DNA from: JBOGVA01 sp050692195
GTDB taxonomy: Bacteria > Actinomycetota > UBA4738
Length of the DNA: 13,972 bases
Direction of reading: 5' to 3'
NCBI GenBank assembly: GCA_050692195.1
Contig: JBOGVA010000058.1
Span: 1 to 13,972, forward strand
The notes below the pieces were generated by a model. That model worked only from the letters and a program-made list of their open reading frames with translations, was not told the origin of the DNA and made no database searches. Both the position numbers and the translations under genes were made by a program. Below are positions 1-6,285 of the stretch, piece by piece (position 1 is the first letter of the stretch; each line of letters opens with the position of its first letter).

Positions 1-1
1 G

Positions 2-1303
2 GACATCGCCCAGCGGGTCAGCTCACAGAACGGCATGCCGATCGCCATCTCCTCGGCGTTCGAGGGTGTGTTCCCGGCCAACCTGCTGCGCTACTACGCC
101 GGGGTGGCCCGCACGCTGAGCGCCGACGAGGCCCGTACCGGCCTGTTCGGCGGGGCGATCACCGTGCGCCGTGAGCCGATCGGCGTCGTCGGCGCGATCG
201 TGCCGTGGAACTTCCCGCAGTCTCTGGCGGCGTTCAAGTACGCCCCGGCGCTGGCGGCGGGGTGCACCCTGGTGATCAAGCCGTCGCCGGAGACCTGCCT
301 GGACATCGGGCTGGTGGCCGACGCCGCCGTCGAGGCCGGCATCCCCAACGGCGTGATCAACATCGTGCCCGGCGGCCGGGAGGTCGGCGCCTACCTGGTG
401 TCGCACCCCAGGGTCGACAAGATCTCGTTCACCGGCTCCACCGCCGCCGGGCGTTCCATCGCCGAGACCTGTGGCCGGCTGCTGCGCCCGGTCACCTTGG
501 AACTGGGCGGCAAGTCGGCGGCCATCGTGCTCGACGACGTCCAGCTGGACTACGCCGTCGACGGGGCGCTGTGGGGCGTGTTCTTCCACAACGGCCAGGT
601 CTGCTCGGCAGGGACCAGGCTGCTCGTTCAGCGCTCGATCCACGACGACTTTCTGGCCGAGCTGGTGAAGCGGGCGGACGCGCTGAAGGTGGGCCCGGCA
701 CTCGATCCGGCCAGCGACGAGGGGCCGATCGTCTCCCAGACCCAGCTCGAGACCGTGGAACGATACGTGGCCCTCGGCCGGGAGGAGGGGGCGGATGTCC
801 TCGCCGGCGGGGAGCGGGCCATCGTCGAGGGCCACGATGGCGGCTACTACTACCGCCCCACGATCTTCGGCGGCGTCGACAACTCCATGAGGATCGCCCA
901 GGAGGAGATCTTCGGCCCGGTGCTCGTGGTGATCTCCTTCCAGGACGACGACCAGGCGGTCCGGCTGGCGAACGACTCCATCTACGGGCTGGCCGGGGGG
1001 ATCTGGTCCGGCGATAACGGGCGGGCCGTCAGGATGGCCGAGCAGATCCGGACCGGCACCCTCTGGATCAACGACTACCACATGATCAACCCCAGGTTCC
1101 CCTTCGGCGGGTACAAGCAATCGGGGATCGGGCGGGAGCACGGCGAGATCGGCTTCAACGAGTACCGCGAGATCAAACACATCCACGTGGACCTCGGCGG
1201 GCCGGTCCGGGCTCGCCACCCGTGGTGGGACCTGACCGTCCCGAAGCGGGAGGATCCGAACCCACCCGGCCCCGAGGCTCCCGGCTCAAAGCCGACGGGC
1301 TGA
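2..1303 (+). CDS. NAD(P)-dependent aldehyde dehydrogenase, 5' end outside the window
   Basis: This enzyme oxidises an aldehyde to the acid with NAD(P)+. The frame is open to the window edge, so the N-terminus is missing; 433 residues are visible against about 490 for the family. Seen in order: the cofactor-binding PWNFP motif near nt 206-220, the IKPSPET loop near nt 275-295, FTGST near nt 428-442, the general-base Glu in LELGGK (codon at nt 500) and the nucleophilic Cys in GQVCSAGTR (codon nt 602-604). The C-terminal EEIFGPV and FPFGGYKQSGIGRE motifs are also present. All catalytic residues are intact. The last roughly 25 residues form a Pro-rich tail beyond the usual family end. The next gene starts 14 bp downstream, so the two may be co-transcribed. 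The substrate cannot be read from the sequence; the protein resembles the broad class that includes betaine aldehyde and fatty aldehyde dehydrogenases. Confidence 0.95.
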   Translation, partial: DIAQRVSSQNGMPIAISSAFEGVFPANLLRYYAGVARTLSADEARTGLFGGAITVRREPIGVVGAIVPWNFPQSLAAFKYAPALAAGCTLVIKPSPETCLDIGLVADAAVEAGIPNGVINIVPGGREVGAYLVSHPRVDKISFTGSTAAGRSIAETCGRLLRPVTLELGGKSAAIVLDDVQLDYAVDGALWGVFFHNGQVCSAGTRLLVQRSIHDDFLAELVKRADALKVGPALDPASDEGPIVSQTQLETVERYVALGREEGADVLAGGERAIVEGHDGGYYYRPTIFGGVDNSMRIAQEEIFGPVLVVISFQDDDQAVRLANDSIYGLAGGIWSGDNGRAVRMAEQIRTGTLWINDYHMINPRFPFGGYKQSGIGREHGEIGFNEYREIKHIHVDLGGPVRARHPWWDLTVPKREDPNPPGPEAPGSKPTG

Positions 1304-1317
1304 CCCCGGGGCAGACG

Positions 1318-1860
1318 ATGGCCGCACCGACCAGAGAGGAAGCTGTTCGCAACCTCGAGGGAGGGCACGCTCGCGTGGACCTGCTCGTGTCCGGGGTGAG
1401 CGAGGAGGATCTGACCCGGCCGGCCACGATCGGAGGGGGCGACTGGTCGGCCAAGGACCTGATCGGGCACCTGGCCACGTGGGAAGAGGTCGCCCTGCGG
1501 ACGCTCCGAGAGTTCCAGGGCGGGGAGATGCCGTGGATCGAGCGGGACGAAGGCCCCTTCTCGGCGCCGGAAACGGGCAAGGTCGATGCGTTCAACGCCC
1601 AGGCCGTTGCGGAGATGAAGCAGCGATCCCTCGGCGAGGTGAGGAGCGAGGCCGAGCGAACCCACCGTGAACTGATCGATGCCATCCAGGCGATGTCGGA
1701 TGAGCAATGGACGGCCAAAGCCTTCTACCCGACCTCTTCGAATCGAAGGCGCCGCTTGGCGACCCTGGTCGGATCCGTGCTCGCAGCGCCACAGAGACCG
1801 TTCGGCCACGCCTTCGCTCACGTCCCGGACCTCGAGGCGTACACCTCGTCCCTCGGTTAG
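1318..1860 (+). CDS. DinB / maleylpyruvate-isomerase-fold protein
   Basis: This 180-residue protein is likely a four-helix-bundle member of the DinB-like superfamily, which includes metal-binding thiol-dependent transferases and the ClbS/DfsB type. The signature is the N-terminal segment WSAKDLIGHLATWEE (residues 43-57) with His51, followed by His164 and His168 in HAFAHVPDLEAY near the C-terminus. Three spaced histidines are the usual metal triad of the family. The ATG at 1318 was chosen because the family domain begins immediately after it; the frame extends back to an ATG at 1222, but that would add 32 low-complexity residues overlapping the aldehyde dehydrogenase. No strong Shine-Dalgarno is visible, so translation may be coupled to the upstream gene. 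The reaction and the thiol cofactor are unknown. There is no signal peptide, so it is probably cytoplasmic. Confidence 0.85.
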   Translation: MAAPTREEAVRNLEGGHARVDLLVSGVSEEDLTRPATIGGGDWSAKDLIGHLATWEEVALRTLREFQGGEMPWIERDEGPFSAPETGKVDAFNAQAVAEMKQRSLGEVRSEAERTHRELIDAIQAMSDEQWTAKAFYPTSSNRRRRLATLVGSVLAAPQRPFGHAFAHVPDLEAYTSSLG

Positions 1861-1904
1861 GGCGGGCCTCTCCCCGGGCGGACCGACGCTCGACGGGGCA
1901 GGGG

Positions 1905-1910
1905 TAGAGT
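1905..1910 (+). promoter_or_regulatory. -10 box of a leaderless promoter
   Basis: TAGAGT fits the TANNNT -10 pattern. It ends six bases before the GTG at 1917, so the expected transcription start is the start codon itself. No convincing -35 hexamer and no Shine-Dalgarno are seen. The same geometry recurs before the HutF-like gene. Confidence 0.5.
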
Positions 1911-1916
1911 TCGGTC

Positions 1917-2789
1917 GTGCAATGGATCCGCGAGGGAGAGGTCCTTCCCATCGCCGGCGCGGGAAGCCCGGACAGCCTGCGAGCCGTCCGTCCCTGGGTC
2001 ATCGAGGAAGCCGACGACAGCCTCCGCATGTGGTACTCGGGGCATGACGGAACGACCGGGCGGATTCTGGGGGCCGTCCGGCGAAAGGGCGAAGGATGGG
2101 AGCGGATCGGTGTCGTCATGGACGCCGGCTTTTCGGGCGAGAGCGACGGGTACGGGGTCGAGTCCCCGAGCGTGGTGAAGACATCCGGCGGCTACGTGAT
2201 GAGCTATGCAGGCTTCGACGGTGAGGCGACCCGGCTCCATATGGCAACGTCACCCGACGGCCATGAGTGGATCCCGCACGGCACGATCATGCAGCGCGGC
2301 GCCGAGGACGCCCTGGGAGCCAGCCATCCGTCCCTCCTGGTAACCAGCGAGCAATGGTGGCTGTTCTTCTCGGGCTACGACGGCTCGAGCAACGGCCGGC
2401 GCGCCGTGCTCCTAACAGCGGTGTCTCCTTCGGGTGCCTCCTGGGACCGAGTGGGGACCGTCCTTGAACCTGGGGAAGGCGAGATCGCAACGTCGCATCC
2501 TTGCGTCCTTCAGATCTCACGGACCTTCTACATGTTCTATGGAAGCGACGACGGGCGGCGAGTCAGCATCGCCTTGGCCACGTCCGACGATGGCTTAACG
2601 TGGGACCGTCGAGGGAGGACGCTGGTTCCAAAGGGAGAGGGTCCGGACGGGCTCAGCGTACACACGCCCTGTGTCCTCAAGCGCAGCGACGGCTCTCTTC
2701 ACATGTGGTACTCGGGTCTGCGGGTCGATGACACCGACATGGCCTACCGCCTCTGCTTCGCGAGGTTTCCCGGCCCCCAGCCGATCTGA
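1917..2789 (+). CDS. Five-repeat beta-propeller protein, glycosidase-like, function unknown
   Basis: This 290-residue protein contains five internal repeats, each with an aromatic-rich strand followed by a turn: MWYSG at residues 38-42, MSYAG at 95-99, LFFSG at 149-153, MFYGS at 206-210 and MWYSG at 263-267. The period is 54-57 residues. Each repeat is preceded by a Pro-containing strand (SPSVV, HPSLL, HPCVL, TPCVL) and most are followed by a S-x-DG-x-x-W turn. This is the pattern of five-bladed propellers such as GH43, GH32/68 and GH130 glycosidases or phosphorylases. I cannot place the full catalytic acid triad, so enzymatic activity is uncertain. No signal peptide or membrane segment is seen, so it is probably cytoplasmic, which would fit a phosphorylase or a sugar-binding role better than a secreted hydrolase. 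GTG start, 56 bp after the DinB-like gene. Confidence 0.85.
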   Translation: MQWIREGEVLPIAGAGSPDSLRAVRPWVIEEADDSLRMWYSGHDGTTGRILGAVRRKGEGWERIGVVMDAGFSGESDGYGVESPSVVKTSGGYVMSYAGFDGEATRLHMATSPDGHEWIPHGTIMQRGAEDALGASHPSLLVTSEQWWLFFSGYDGSSNGRRAVLLTAVSPSGASWDRVGTVLEPGEGEIATSHPCVLQISRTFYMFYGSDDGRRVSIALATSDDGLTWDRRGRTLVPKGEGPDGLSVHTPCVLKRSDGSLHMWYSGLRVDDTDMAYRLCFARFPGPQPI

Positions 2790-2845
2790 CGGTCCGCAGG
2801 CCCTGAGCTCCTCCGCATGCGACCCCGACCCTCGCGCAGAGCGAC

Positions 2846-2898
2846 CTCTGGACTTCTGGCCTTCTGGCCTTATGGCCTTCTGGCTTTGCCTTCTGGCT
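2846..2898. repeat. Octamer tandem repeat, consensus TTCTGGCC
   Basis: Consecutive 8-bp units run CTCTGGAC (2846), TTCTGGCC (2854), TTCTGGCC (2862), TTATGGCC (2870) and TTCTGGCT (2878), then a 5-bp interruption and another TTCTGGCT at 2891-2898. The array lies 57 bp after the stop of the propeller gene and is probably non-coding. Such arrays are prone to copy-number change. Confidence 0.85.
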
Positions 2899-2935
2899 TT
2901 GCACAAGCGGGACCTTCGCACAAGAAGTCGAGTGG

Positions 2936-2947
2936 CTGCACAAAAAC
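2936..2947 (+). repeat. CTGCACAAAAAC direct repeat, left copy
   Basis: This 12-bp word is repeated exactly at 3325-3336, 389 bp downstream. Shorter TGCACAA-type words also occur at 2900, 2917 (CGCACAA) and, inverted, at 3308 (GTGCAAA) and 3358 (TTGTGCA). Confidence 0.7.
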
Positions 2948-3324
2948 CCATAGGATACGGAGGACCATGCGTCGTCGCGTCTCGCTGCGCGAGAGCCTCA
3001 AGAGCGCCGGGGAGGCAGCGCTTCAAGGATCTGACTACCCCGGCAGCGAAATAGTTGCCTTTGTGACAACCATCGTGTTCGGTCTGTGGTGGTGGATAGC
3101 TGGCGTTCCGGTCGGTCGCGAGGATCGTCGCCGACCTGAGTGACTTCGGACCCGCCGAAGGAAGGAAGTCGGCGTTCGTCACGAACGCATCTCCCACCAA
3201 TTAGAGAACAGACCCAGGGCGAGCCGCCGCATGCCGGAATCCTTGCCCTGGTAGGTCGAGGGGCTTCTTGGGCAGGCAAGTTGCCAAAAGCATGACCTGA
3301 CCTGCCTGTGCAAAGCCGCCGCCC

Positions 3325-3336
3325 CTGCACAAAAAC
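3325..3336 (+). repeat. CTGCACAAAAAC direct repeat, right copy
   Basis: Identical to 2936-2947. It lies between an inverted GTGCAAA at 3308 and an inverted TTGTGCA at 3358, so the right end of the island carries the word in both orientations. Confidence 0.7.
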
Positions 3337-3377
3337 GGGGGCCTCCGACCAGGGTATTTGTGCAACGCCGCGTAGTT

Positions 3378-3395
3378 TCGAGCACTTCGAGCACT
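3378..3395. repeat. 9-bp tandem duplication TCGAGCACT
   Basis: Two exact copies, 3378-3386 and 3387-3395, sit directly upstream of and touch the -35 box of the next promoter. They could be activator or repressor sites, or a replication slip. Confidence 0.7.
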
Positions 3396-3423
3396 TGCAA
3401 GTCTGTAACTCTGTAACTATAGT
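3395..3423 (+). promoter_or_regulatory. Sigma-70-type promoter of the DNA-binding protein gene
   Basis: TTGCAA at 3395-3400 (4 of 6 to TTGACA) and TATAGT at 3418-3423 (5 of 6 to TATAAT) are separated by exactly 17 bp. The expected start is near 3430, about 23 bp before the ATG at 3453. The -10 box lies inside the palindrome at 3411-3428, so a bound protein would block polymerase. Confidence 0.7.
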
Positions 3424-3428
3424 TACAG
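3411..3428. promoter_or_regulatory. 18-bp perfect palindromic operator candidate
   Basis: CTGTAACTATAGTTACAG is a perfect inverted repeat centred between 3419 and 3420. An extra half-site, CTGTAACT, lies directly before it at 3403-3410, giving two direct copies plus one inverted copy of the same octamer. It covers the -10 box and ends 24 bp before the start codon of a putative ribbon-helix-helix protein. Proteins of that fold commonly bind repeated short half-sites and repress their own genes, so autoregulation is inferred. Confidence 0.75.
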
Positions 3429-3452
3429 AATCAACCGATCGGGAGGTGGGAG

Positions 3453-3983
3453 ATGCACAGAGGAGCGAGCGAGGAAGAGATCCAGGGCTGGTTCGCGGGA
3501 CGAGCTCCGGGGGAGTGGTTCACGGGCCCGCCGGAGGTGTCCGTCGACCGGGAGGAGATCCTGGTCGTCGGGACGCTCCAGGACGTGGACGTCGGAAAGG
3601 ACGCCTCGCCCGACGGGGTGGCCGCCGCCAGGGCGGGCCGGATCAAGCAGTTTCGAGAAGACACGCGCGACGCCAGGATCCGGATCGCTCGGGAGGCCGA
3701 GCATCGGTTCCGGAGGAACGTGTCGTGGGGAGCCGAGTGCGGAGAGGTCCGAGAGCTGTTCACCACCGTGGCCATGCCCATCATGACCAGGTTGCGCATG
3801 GACGAGCGGAGGGTGCTGGACACCCTGGTCGAGGCGGGGGTGGCCCGGAGCCGGAGCCACGCGTTGGCGTGGTGCGTGCGCCTGGTCCAACAGAACGAAG
3901 GCGACTGGATCGAGAAGCTGCGCACCGCGCTGACCGACGTGGAAAAGGTCCGTGCGGAAGGCCCCCGCACGGGCTCGGTCTAG
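3453..3983 (+). CDS. Putative ribbon-helix-helix DNA-binding protein
   Basis: This 176-residue protein matches no characterised family that I can name. I recall similar uncharacterised proteins from many actinobacterial genomes. Three parts are visible: an N-terminal segment with W-F-x-GR-x-P and VDREEILVVGTL (residues 12-42); a charged, probably helical middle (about 56-88) rich in Arg and Glu; and a C-terminal segment, MTRLRMDERRVLDTLVEAG followed by VARSRSHALAWCVRLV (111-145). The last has the strand-helix-helix spacing of CopG/Arc-type DNA-binding proteins. The ATG is preceded by a strong Shine-Dalgarno, GGAGGTG at 3442-3448. The promoter and palindrome upstream suggest that it represses itself. 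It stands alone: the next gene is convergent and ends 1 bp after this stop codon. The DNA-binding assignment is from motif appearance only. Confidence 0.8.
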   Translation: MHRGASEEEIQGWFAGRAPGEWFTGPPEVSVDREEILVVGTLQDVDVGKDASPDGVAAARAGRIKQFREDTRDARIRIAREAEHRFRRNVSWGAECGEVRELFTTVAMPIMTRLRMDERRVLDTLVEAGVARSRSHALAWCVRLVQQNEGDWIEKLRTALTDVEKVRAEGPRTGSV

Positions 3984-3984
3984 C

Positions 3985-4422
3985 TCAGGGAGCGGCCTCC
4001 ACGAGCCGCCGAAGGTTGCGGATGGAACGCCCCAGCATCCACCGCTGCACGGGCGAGTAGAGCCACAGACCCAGGTCGCCGAGGATGGGAGGGGGCATCC
4101 GGAACGCCTCGAGCCACGTGAACCGGGTGCCTCCCTCGATCGGCTCCAGCCGCCACTCCCCCACGCCCCGTACGACCCCCAGGTGCTCGACGGCGAGCAA
4201 CCGGGGCGGCTCCCAGGACGTCACTCGCACTTCATCGGTGGCGAACGGGACGCCGAACACCTTGGTCCTCACTGCGAGCCTCGCCCCCAGCTCGCGCCCC
4301 GGTCCGAGGAATCGGATCCAGGCAACGTCGGGCATCCAGGAGGCTTGCCCTTCCCAATCGGACAGGATGGCCCACACCCGCTCCGGGCTCGCCCGGAAGA
4401 CCGCTCGCTCCACGTACCGCAT
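3985..4422 (-). CDS. SRPBCC (START/polyketide-cyclase-like) family protein
   Basis: This 145-residue protein has the helix-grip fold signature. It starts MRYVERAVFRASPERVWAILSDWEGQASWMP in style, with the typical pVWaiLsDweg segment at residues 13-24. It continues with strand-rich stretches, including EVRVTSWEPPRLLAVEH (64-80) and the TRFTWLEAFRMP strand (99-110), and ends in a long amphipathic C-terminal helix (about 118-145). Members bind lipids or other hydrophobic ligands, or act as cyclases or ubiquinone-binding proteins. Its start ATG (4420-4422) overlaps the stop of the MFS gene as TGATG, so translation is coupled. It is the last gene of a three-gene minus-strand operon; a role related to the exporter's substrate is possible but not shown. 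Confidence 0.85.
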   Translation of the reverse strand: MRYVERAVFRASPERVWAILSDWEGQASWMPDVAWIRFLGPGRELGARLAVRTKVFGVPFATDEVRVTSWEPPRLLAVEHLGVVRGVGEWRLEPIEGGTRFTWLEAFRMPPPILGDLGLWLYSPVQRWMLGRSIRNLRRLVEAAP

Positions 4423-5717
4423 CAGGCTCCTTTCGACGCTCCTTCGGGCTTCCTGAGCGTCTCCGGCGTCCTCGCCACAAGGACCAGTGCCAACAGGACC
4501 GGCGCCGACATGAAGGCGAAGGCCCATCGGAAGCCAAGCGCATCGGCGGCAATCCCGCCGACCAGCGGACCCAGGACGAACCCAAGGTCGCCGGCGAAGC
4601 GGAACACGCCAACGGCTGTGCCGGATGCCTGATCCTCGACCACATCGGAGAGCATCGCCGACGGCGTGGCCGCCGCCGACCCGGAGGTGAGGCCCAGAAG
4701 GCCCATCAGCACGGCCAGGGCCATCGGGGTCTTCGCCCACCCGACCACCGCGATCATGATCGCCAGGCCGGTCAGCGAGACCAGCATCACGGGCTTGCGG
4801 CCCACCCGATCGGCCACGCTTCCTGCCGGGTAGAGGACGAGGAACTCGGCCACCACGGCCACCGCGAAAACCGCGCCGATGGCCACGGTGCTCATCCCTA
4901 GGGCCTCCCGACCGAACAGCGGGACGAGCGTGTCGTACCCCCCCGCGACCACCCAGAAGAACGTCATGTTCAGGAAGATGGCCGTGACGAACGCCGGTGT
5001 CCGGAGGAGCCCCTGCACCACGGCGCCGGTGCGCCGCCACTGTGAGCCCTCCGACTGGATGTCGGCGTTCGGCTCCGGGGATGTCCCCGCCTTCGGCTGC
5101 GGGTCCTTCATGAACCTCAGGTACAGGACCCCGGCCGCGAAGCACAGGCCCGAGTAGACGAACAGCGGCGTGTTCAAGTCGAATCGATCGGCGATGATGC
5201 CTCCGATCGGGCCCCCCGCGATGATGCCGACGTTGAGCGCGCCGAAGAAGACGCTCATGGTCCTCGCCATCCGACTGCTCGGGACCACCTTGAGCAGATA
5301 GCTGTACAGCGCGGCGAACAGGATGGAGGAGCCCGCACCTCCGGCGCCTCGGAAGAGGACCGCCAGCGCGAAGTTCGGCGCGATGCCCGCCAGGAAGGCG
5401 GACACCCCGACGATCACCACGCCGGCCATGGAAGCGAAGCGTTCGCCGTACCTGTCGACGATGGGGCCTGCGATGGGATCGACGATGAGCCTTGCGAAGG
5501 CGAACGCGGAGATCAGCAGGCTCGCGGTGTCGTAGCCCACGCCGAACGATCTGGCGAACAGGGGGAGGATCGGCGCGATGATGCCGAACCCCAGCATGAT
5601 CACGAAGATGATCAGGACGACCACCCGCACGGCCGGGTCGGCCACGATCACCCTGAACCCGACCTTCTCGGGCGCGGCCCCGGACGTTCCGCCGGCGGGG
5701 GGCTCGAGGGCCGTCAA
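4422..5717 (-). CDS. Major facilitator superfamily exporter
   Basis: This 431-residue protein has about twelve hydrophobic segments, the first near residues 31-50 (VVVLIIFVIMLGFGIIAPIL). The charged motif between TM2 and TM3 is partly kept (DPIAGPIVDRYGERF), and its counterpart in the second half, GSVADRVGRKP, is well kept. A central loop of about 30 polar residues (KDPQPKAG onward) separates the halves. It resembles the DHA1 drug/proton antiporter type, so efflux of a small molecule is likely; the substrate is unknown. The start is uncertain: TTG at 5717 opens the longest frame, but GTG at 5651, just before the first membrane segment, is possible. It begins 12 bp after the sulfoxide reductase gene and is coupled to the SRPBCC gene after it. 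Confidence 0.9.
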   Translation of the reverse strand: MTALEPPAGGTSGAAPEKVGFRVIVADPAVRVVVLIIFVIMLGFGIIAPILPLFARSFGVGYDTASLLISAFAFARLIVDPIAGPIVDRYGERFASMAGVVIVGVSAFLAGIAPNFALAVLFRGAGGAGSSILFAALYSYLLKVVPSSRMARTMSVFFGALNVGIIAGGPIGGIIADRFDLNTPLFVYSGLCFAAGVLYLRFMKDPQPKAGTSPEPNADIQSEGSQWRRTGAVVQGLLRTPAFVTAIFLNMTFFWVVAGGYDTLVPLFGREALGMSTVAIGAVFAVAVVAEFLVLYPAGSVADRVGRKPVMLVSLTGLAIMIAVVGWAKTPMALAVLMGLLGLTSGSAAATPSAMLSDVVEDQASGTAVGVFRFAGDLGFVLGPLVGGIAADALGFRWAFAFMSAPVLLALVLVARTPETLRKPEGASKGA

Positions 5718-5729
5718 CGGGCGTTCGCT

Positions 5730-6122
5730 CTAGGCCTCAGCCGCGATCTCCTGCGCGGCCTCCTCGACCAGGCGCACCTCCCGCTCGCCGAACGCGTCCA
5801 GCGTGTTGGAGTCCACGTCCAGCACGCCGAGGATCCGCCCGTCCCTGAAGATCGGAGCCACCACCTCGGATCGGGTGTTCAGGTCGCAGGCGATGTGGCC
5901 CGGACGCGCCCGAACGTCGGGCACGACCTCGGTCTCTCCCTTGACCGCCACCGACCCGCAGACCCCCTCGCCCAAGGGAATCCGCTCGTGATCGGTCGGC
6001 TTGCCGTTGAAGGGACCGAGCACCAGCGTGTCGCCGTCAACGAGGTACACGCCGACCCAGTCGAAGGTTGGCTCCCCCTCGTGCAGCCTTGCTACCGTTC
6101 CCTCGATGGCTTCCCAGTCCAC
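5730..6122 (-). CDS. msrC: Free methionine-(R)-sulfoxide reductase (GAF domain)
   Basis: The enzyme reduces free methionine-R-sulfoxide to methionine, a cytoplasmic repair of oxidised methionine. The protein is one GAF domain of 130 residues. It shows the family motifs DWVGVYLVDGDTLVLGPFNGK (21-41), GEGVCGSVA (51-59), DVRARPGHIACD (69-80), RSEVVAPI (84-91) and GVLDVDS (99-105). Cys55 and Cys79 are 24 residues apart, matching Cys94 and Cys118 of the Escherichia coli enzyme. The third cysteine, Cys84 in E. coli, is replaced near Asp44-His45. The N-terminus is about 25 residues shorter than in E. coli. The GTG at 6122 is the earliest possible start because an in-frame TGA lies four codons upstream, and it has an AGGGGG Shine-Dalgarno. 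First gene of the operon with the MFS exporter. Confidence 0.88.
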   Translation of the reverse strand: MDWEAIEGTVARLHEGEPTFDWVGVYLVDGDTLVLGPFNGKPTDHERIPLGEGVCGSVAVKGETEVVPDVRARPGHIACDLNTRSEVVAPIFRDGRILGVLDVDSNTLDAFGEREVRLVEEAAQEIAAEA

Positions 6123-6142
6123 GACGCCCCCTCAGGTCCGTC

Positions 6143-6165
6143 AGTCTAGCCCGACGAACGTCGGG
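6143..6165 (-). promoter_or_regulatory. Candidate promoter and operator of the sulfoxide reductase operon
   Basis: On the minus strand TAGACT (6148-6143) fits a -10 box and would start transcription about 14 bases before the GTG. Directly upstream, CCCGACG-AA-CGTCGGG (6150-6165) is an inverted repeat that fills the 17-bp spacer. The -35 hexamer would be poor (TCCAAC), which fits a promoter needing an activator, though this is inference. Confidence 0.4.
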
Positions 6166-6210
6166 GTTGGACGGGCGAGGGGGCGGAGGCCATTGGGAGG
6201 TCAAGAAGGT

Positions 6211-6247
6211 GCCAGAAGGGGGACTGCCCGCGTGTCCCCCTCCTGGC
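6211..6247. repeat. REP-like long imperfect hairpin
   Basis: GCCAG-A-AGGGGGAC pairs with GTCCCCCT-C-CTGGC across the nine-base loop TGCCCGCGT, giving 13 base pairs with one A-C mismatch. There is no T-run after it on either strand. Extragenic palindromes with GGGGGAC/GTCCCCC arms are often dispersed repeats, so this may be one copy of a family; one window cannot prove it. Confidence 0.6.
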
Positions 6248-6285
6248 CAAGCAGCGCCCGAGCGCCCTCCCGTGCGCTGCCGCCC

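Larger units (their letters stand above)
2790..3394. other. Gene-free repeat island
   Basis: About 600 bp without a credible gene. Frames through it have no family motifs, and codon bias differs from the neighbours, with more A/T-rich patches. It holds the octamer array at 2846-2898, copies of CTGCACAAAAAC, further TGCACAA-type words on both strands, and two adjacent small hairpins (CTTCGG/CCGAAG at 3144-3160 and GCGTTCG/CGAACGC at 3172-3188). Neither hairpin is followed by a T-run, so neither is called a terminator. It could be a decayed mobile element or an uncharacterised structured region. Confidence 0.6.

Noticed and set aside
23..1219. A 398-residue open frame on the minus strand opposite the aldehyde dehydrogenase
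   Set aside because: It has no family motifs and is rich in Gly, Asp, Arg and Val, as expected for the antisense of a high-GC gene. The plus-strand frame has all aldehyde dehydrogenase motifs.
2846..2898. The octamer array as a CRISPR-like repeat
   Set aside because: The units are 8 bp with no spacers, and no cas-like gene is in the window.
3172..3188. The GCGTTCG/CGAACGC hairpin as a terminator
   Set aside because: There is no T-run after it on either strand, and it lies almost 400 bp past the propeller gene.
2595..3200. Open frames of 88-201 residues through the repeat island
   Set aside because: They run through the octamer array and hairpins, have no recognisable motifs, and overlap the end of the propeller gene. 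Composition is that of non-coding sequence.
3985..5145. A single 386-residue minus-strand frame covering the SRPBCC gene and part of the MFS gene
   Set aside because: Only the last 145 residues look like protein. The upstream part is the MFS gene read in the wrong frame, and the SRPBCC ATG at 4422 is coupled to the MFS stop.
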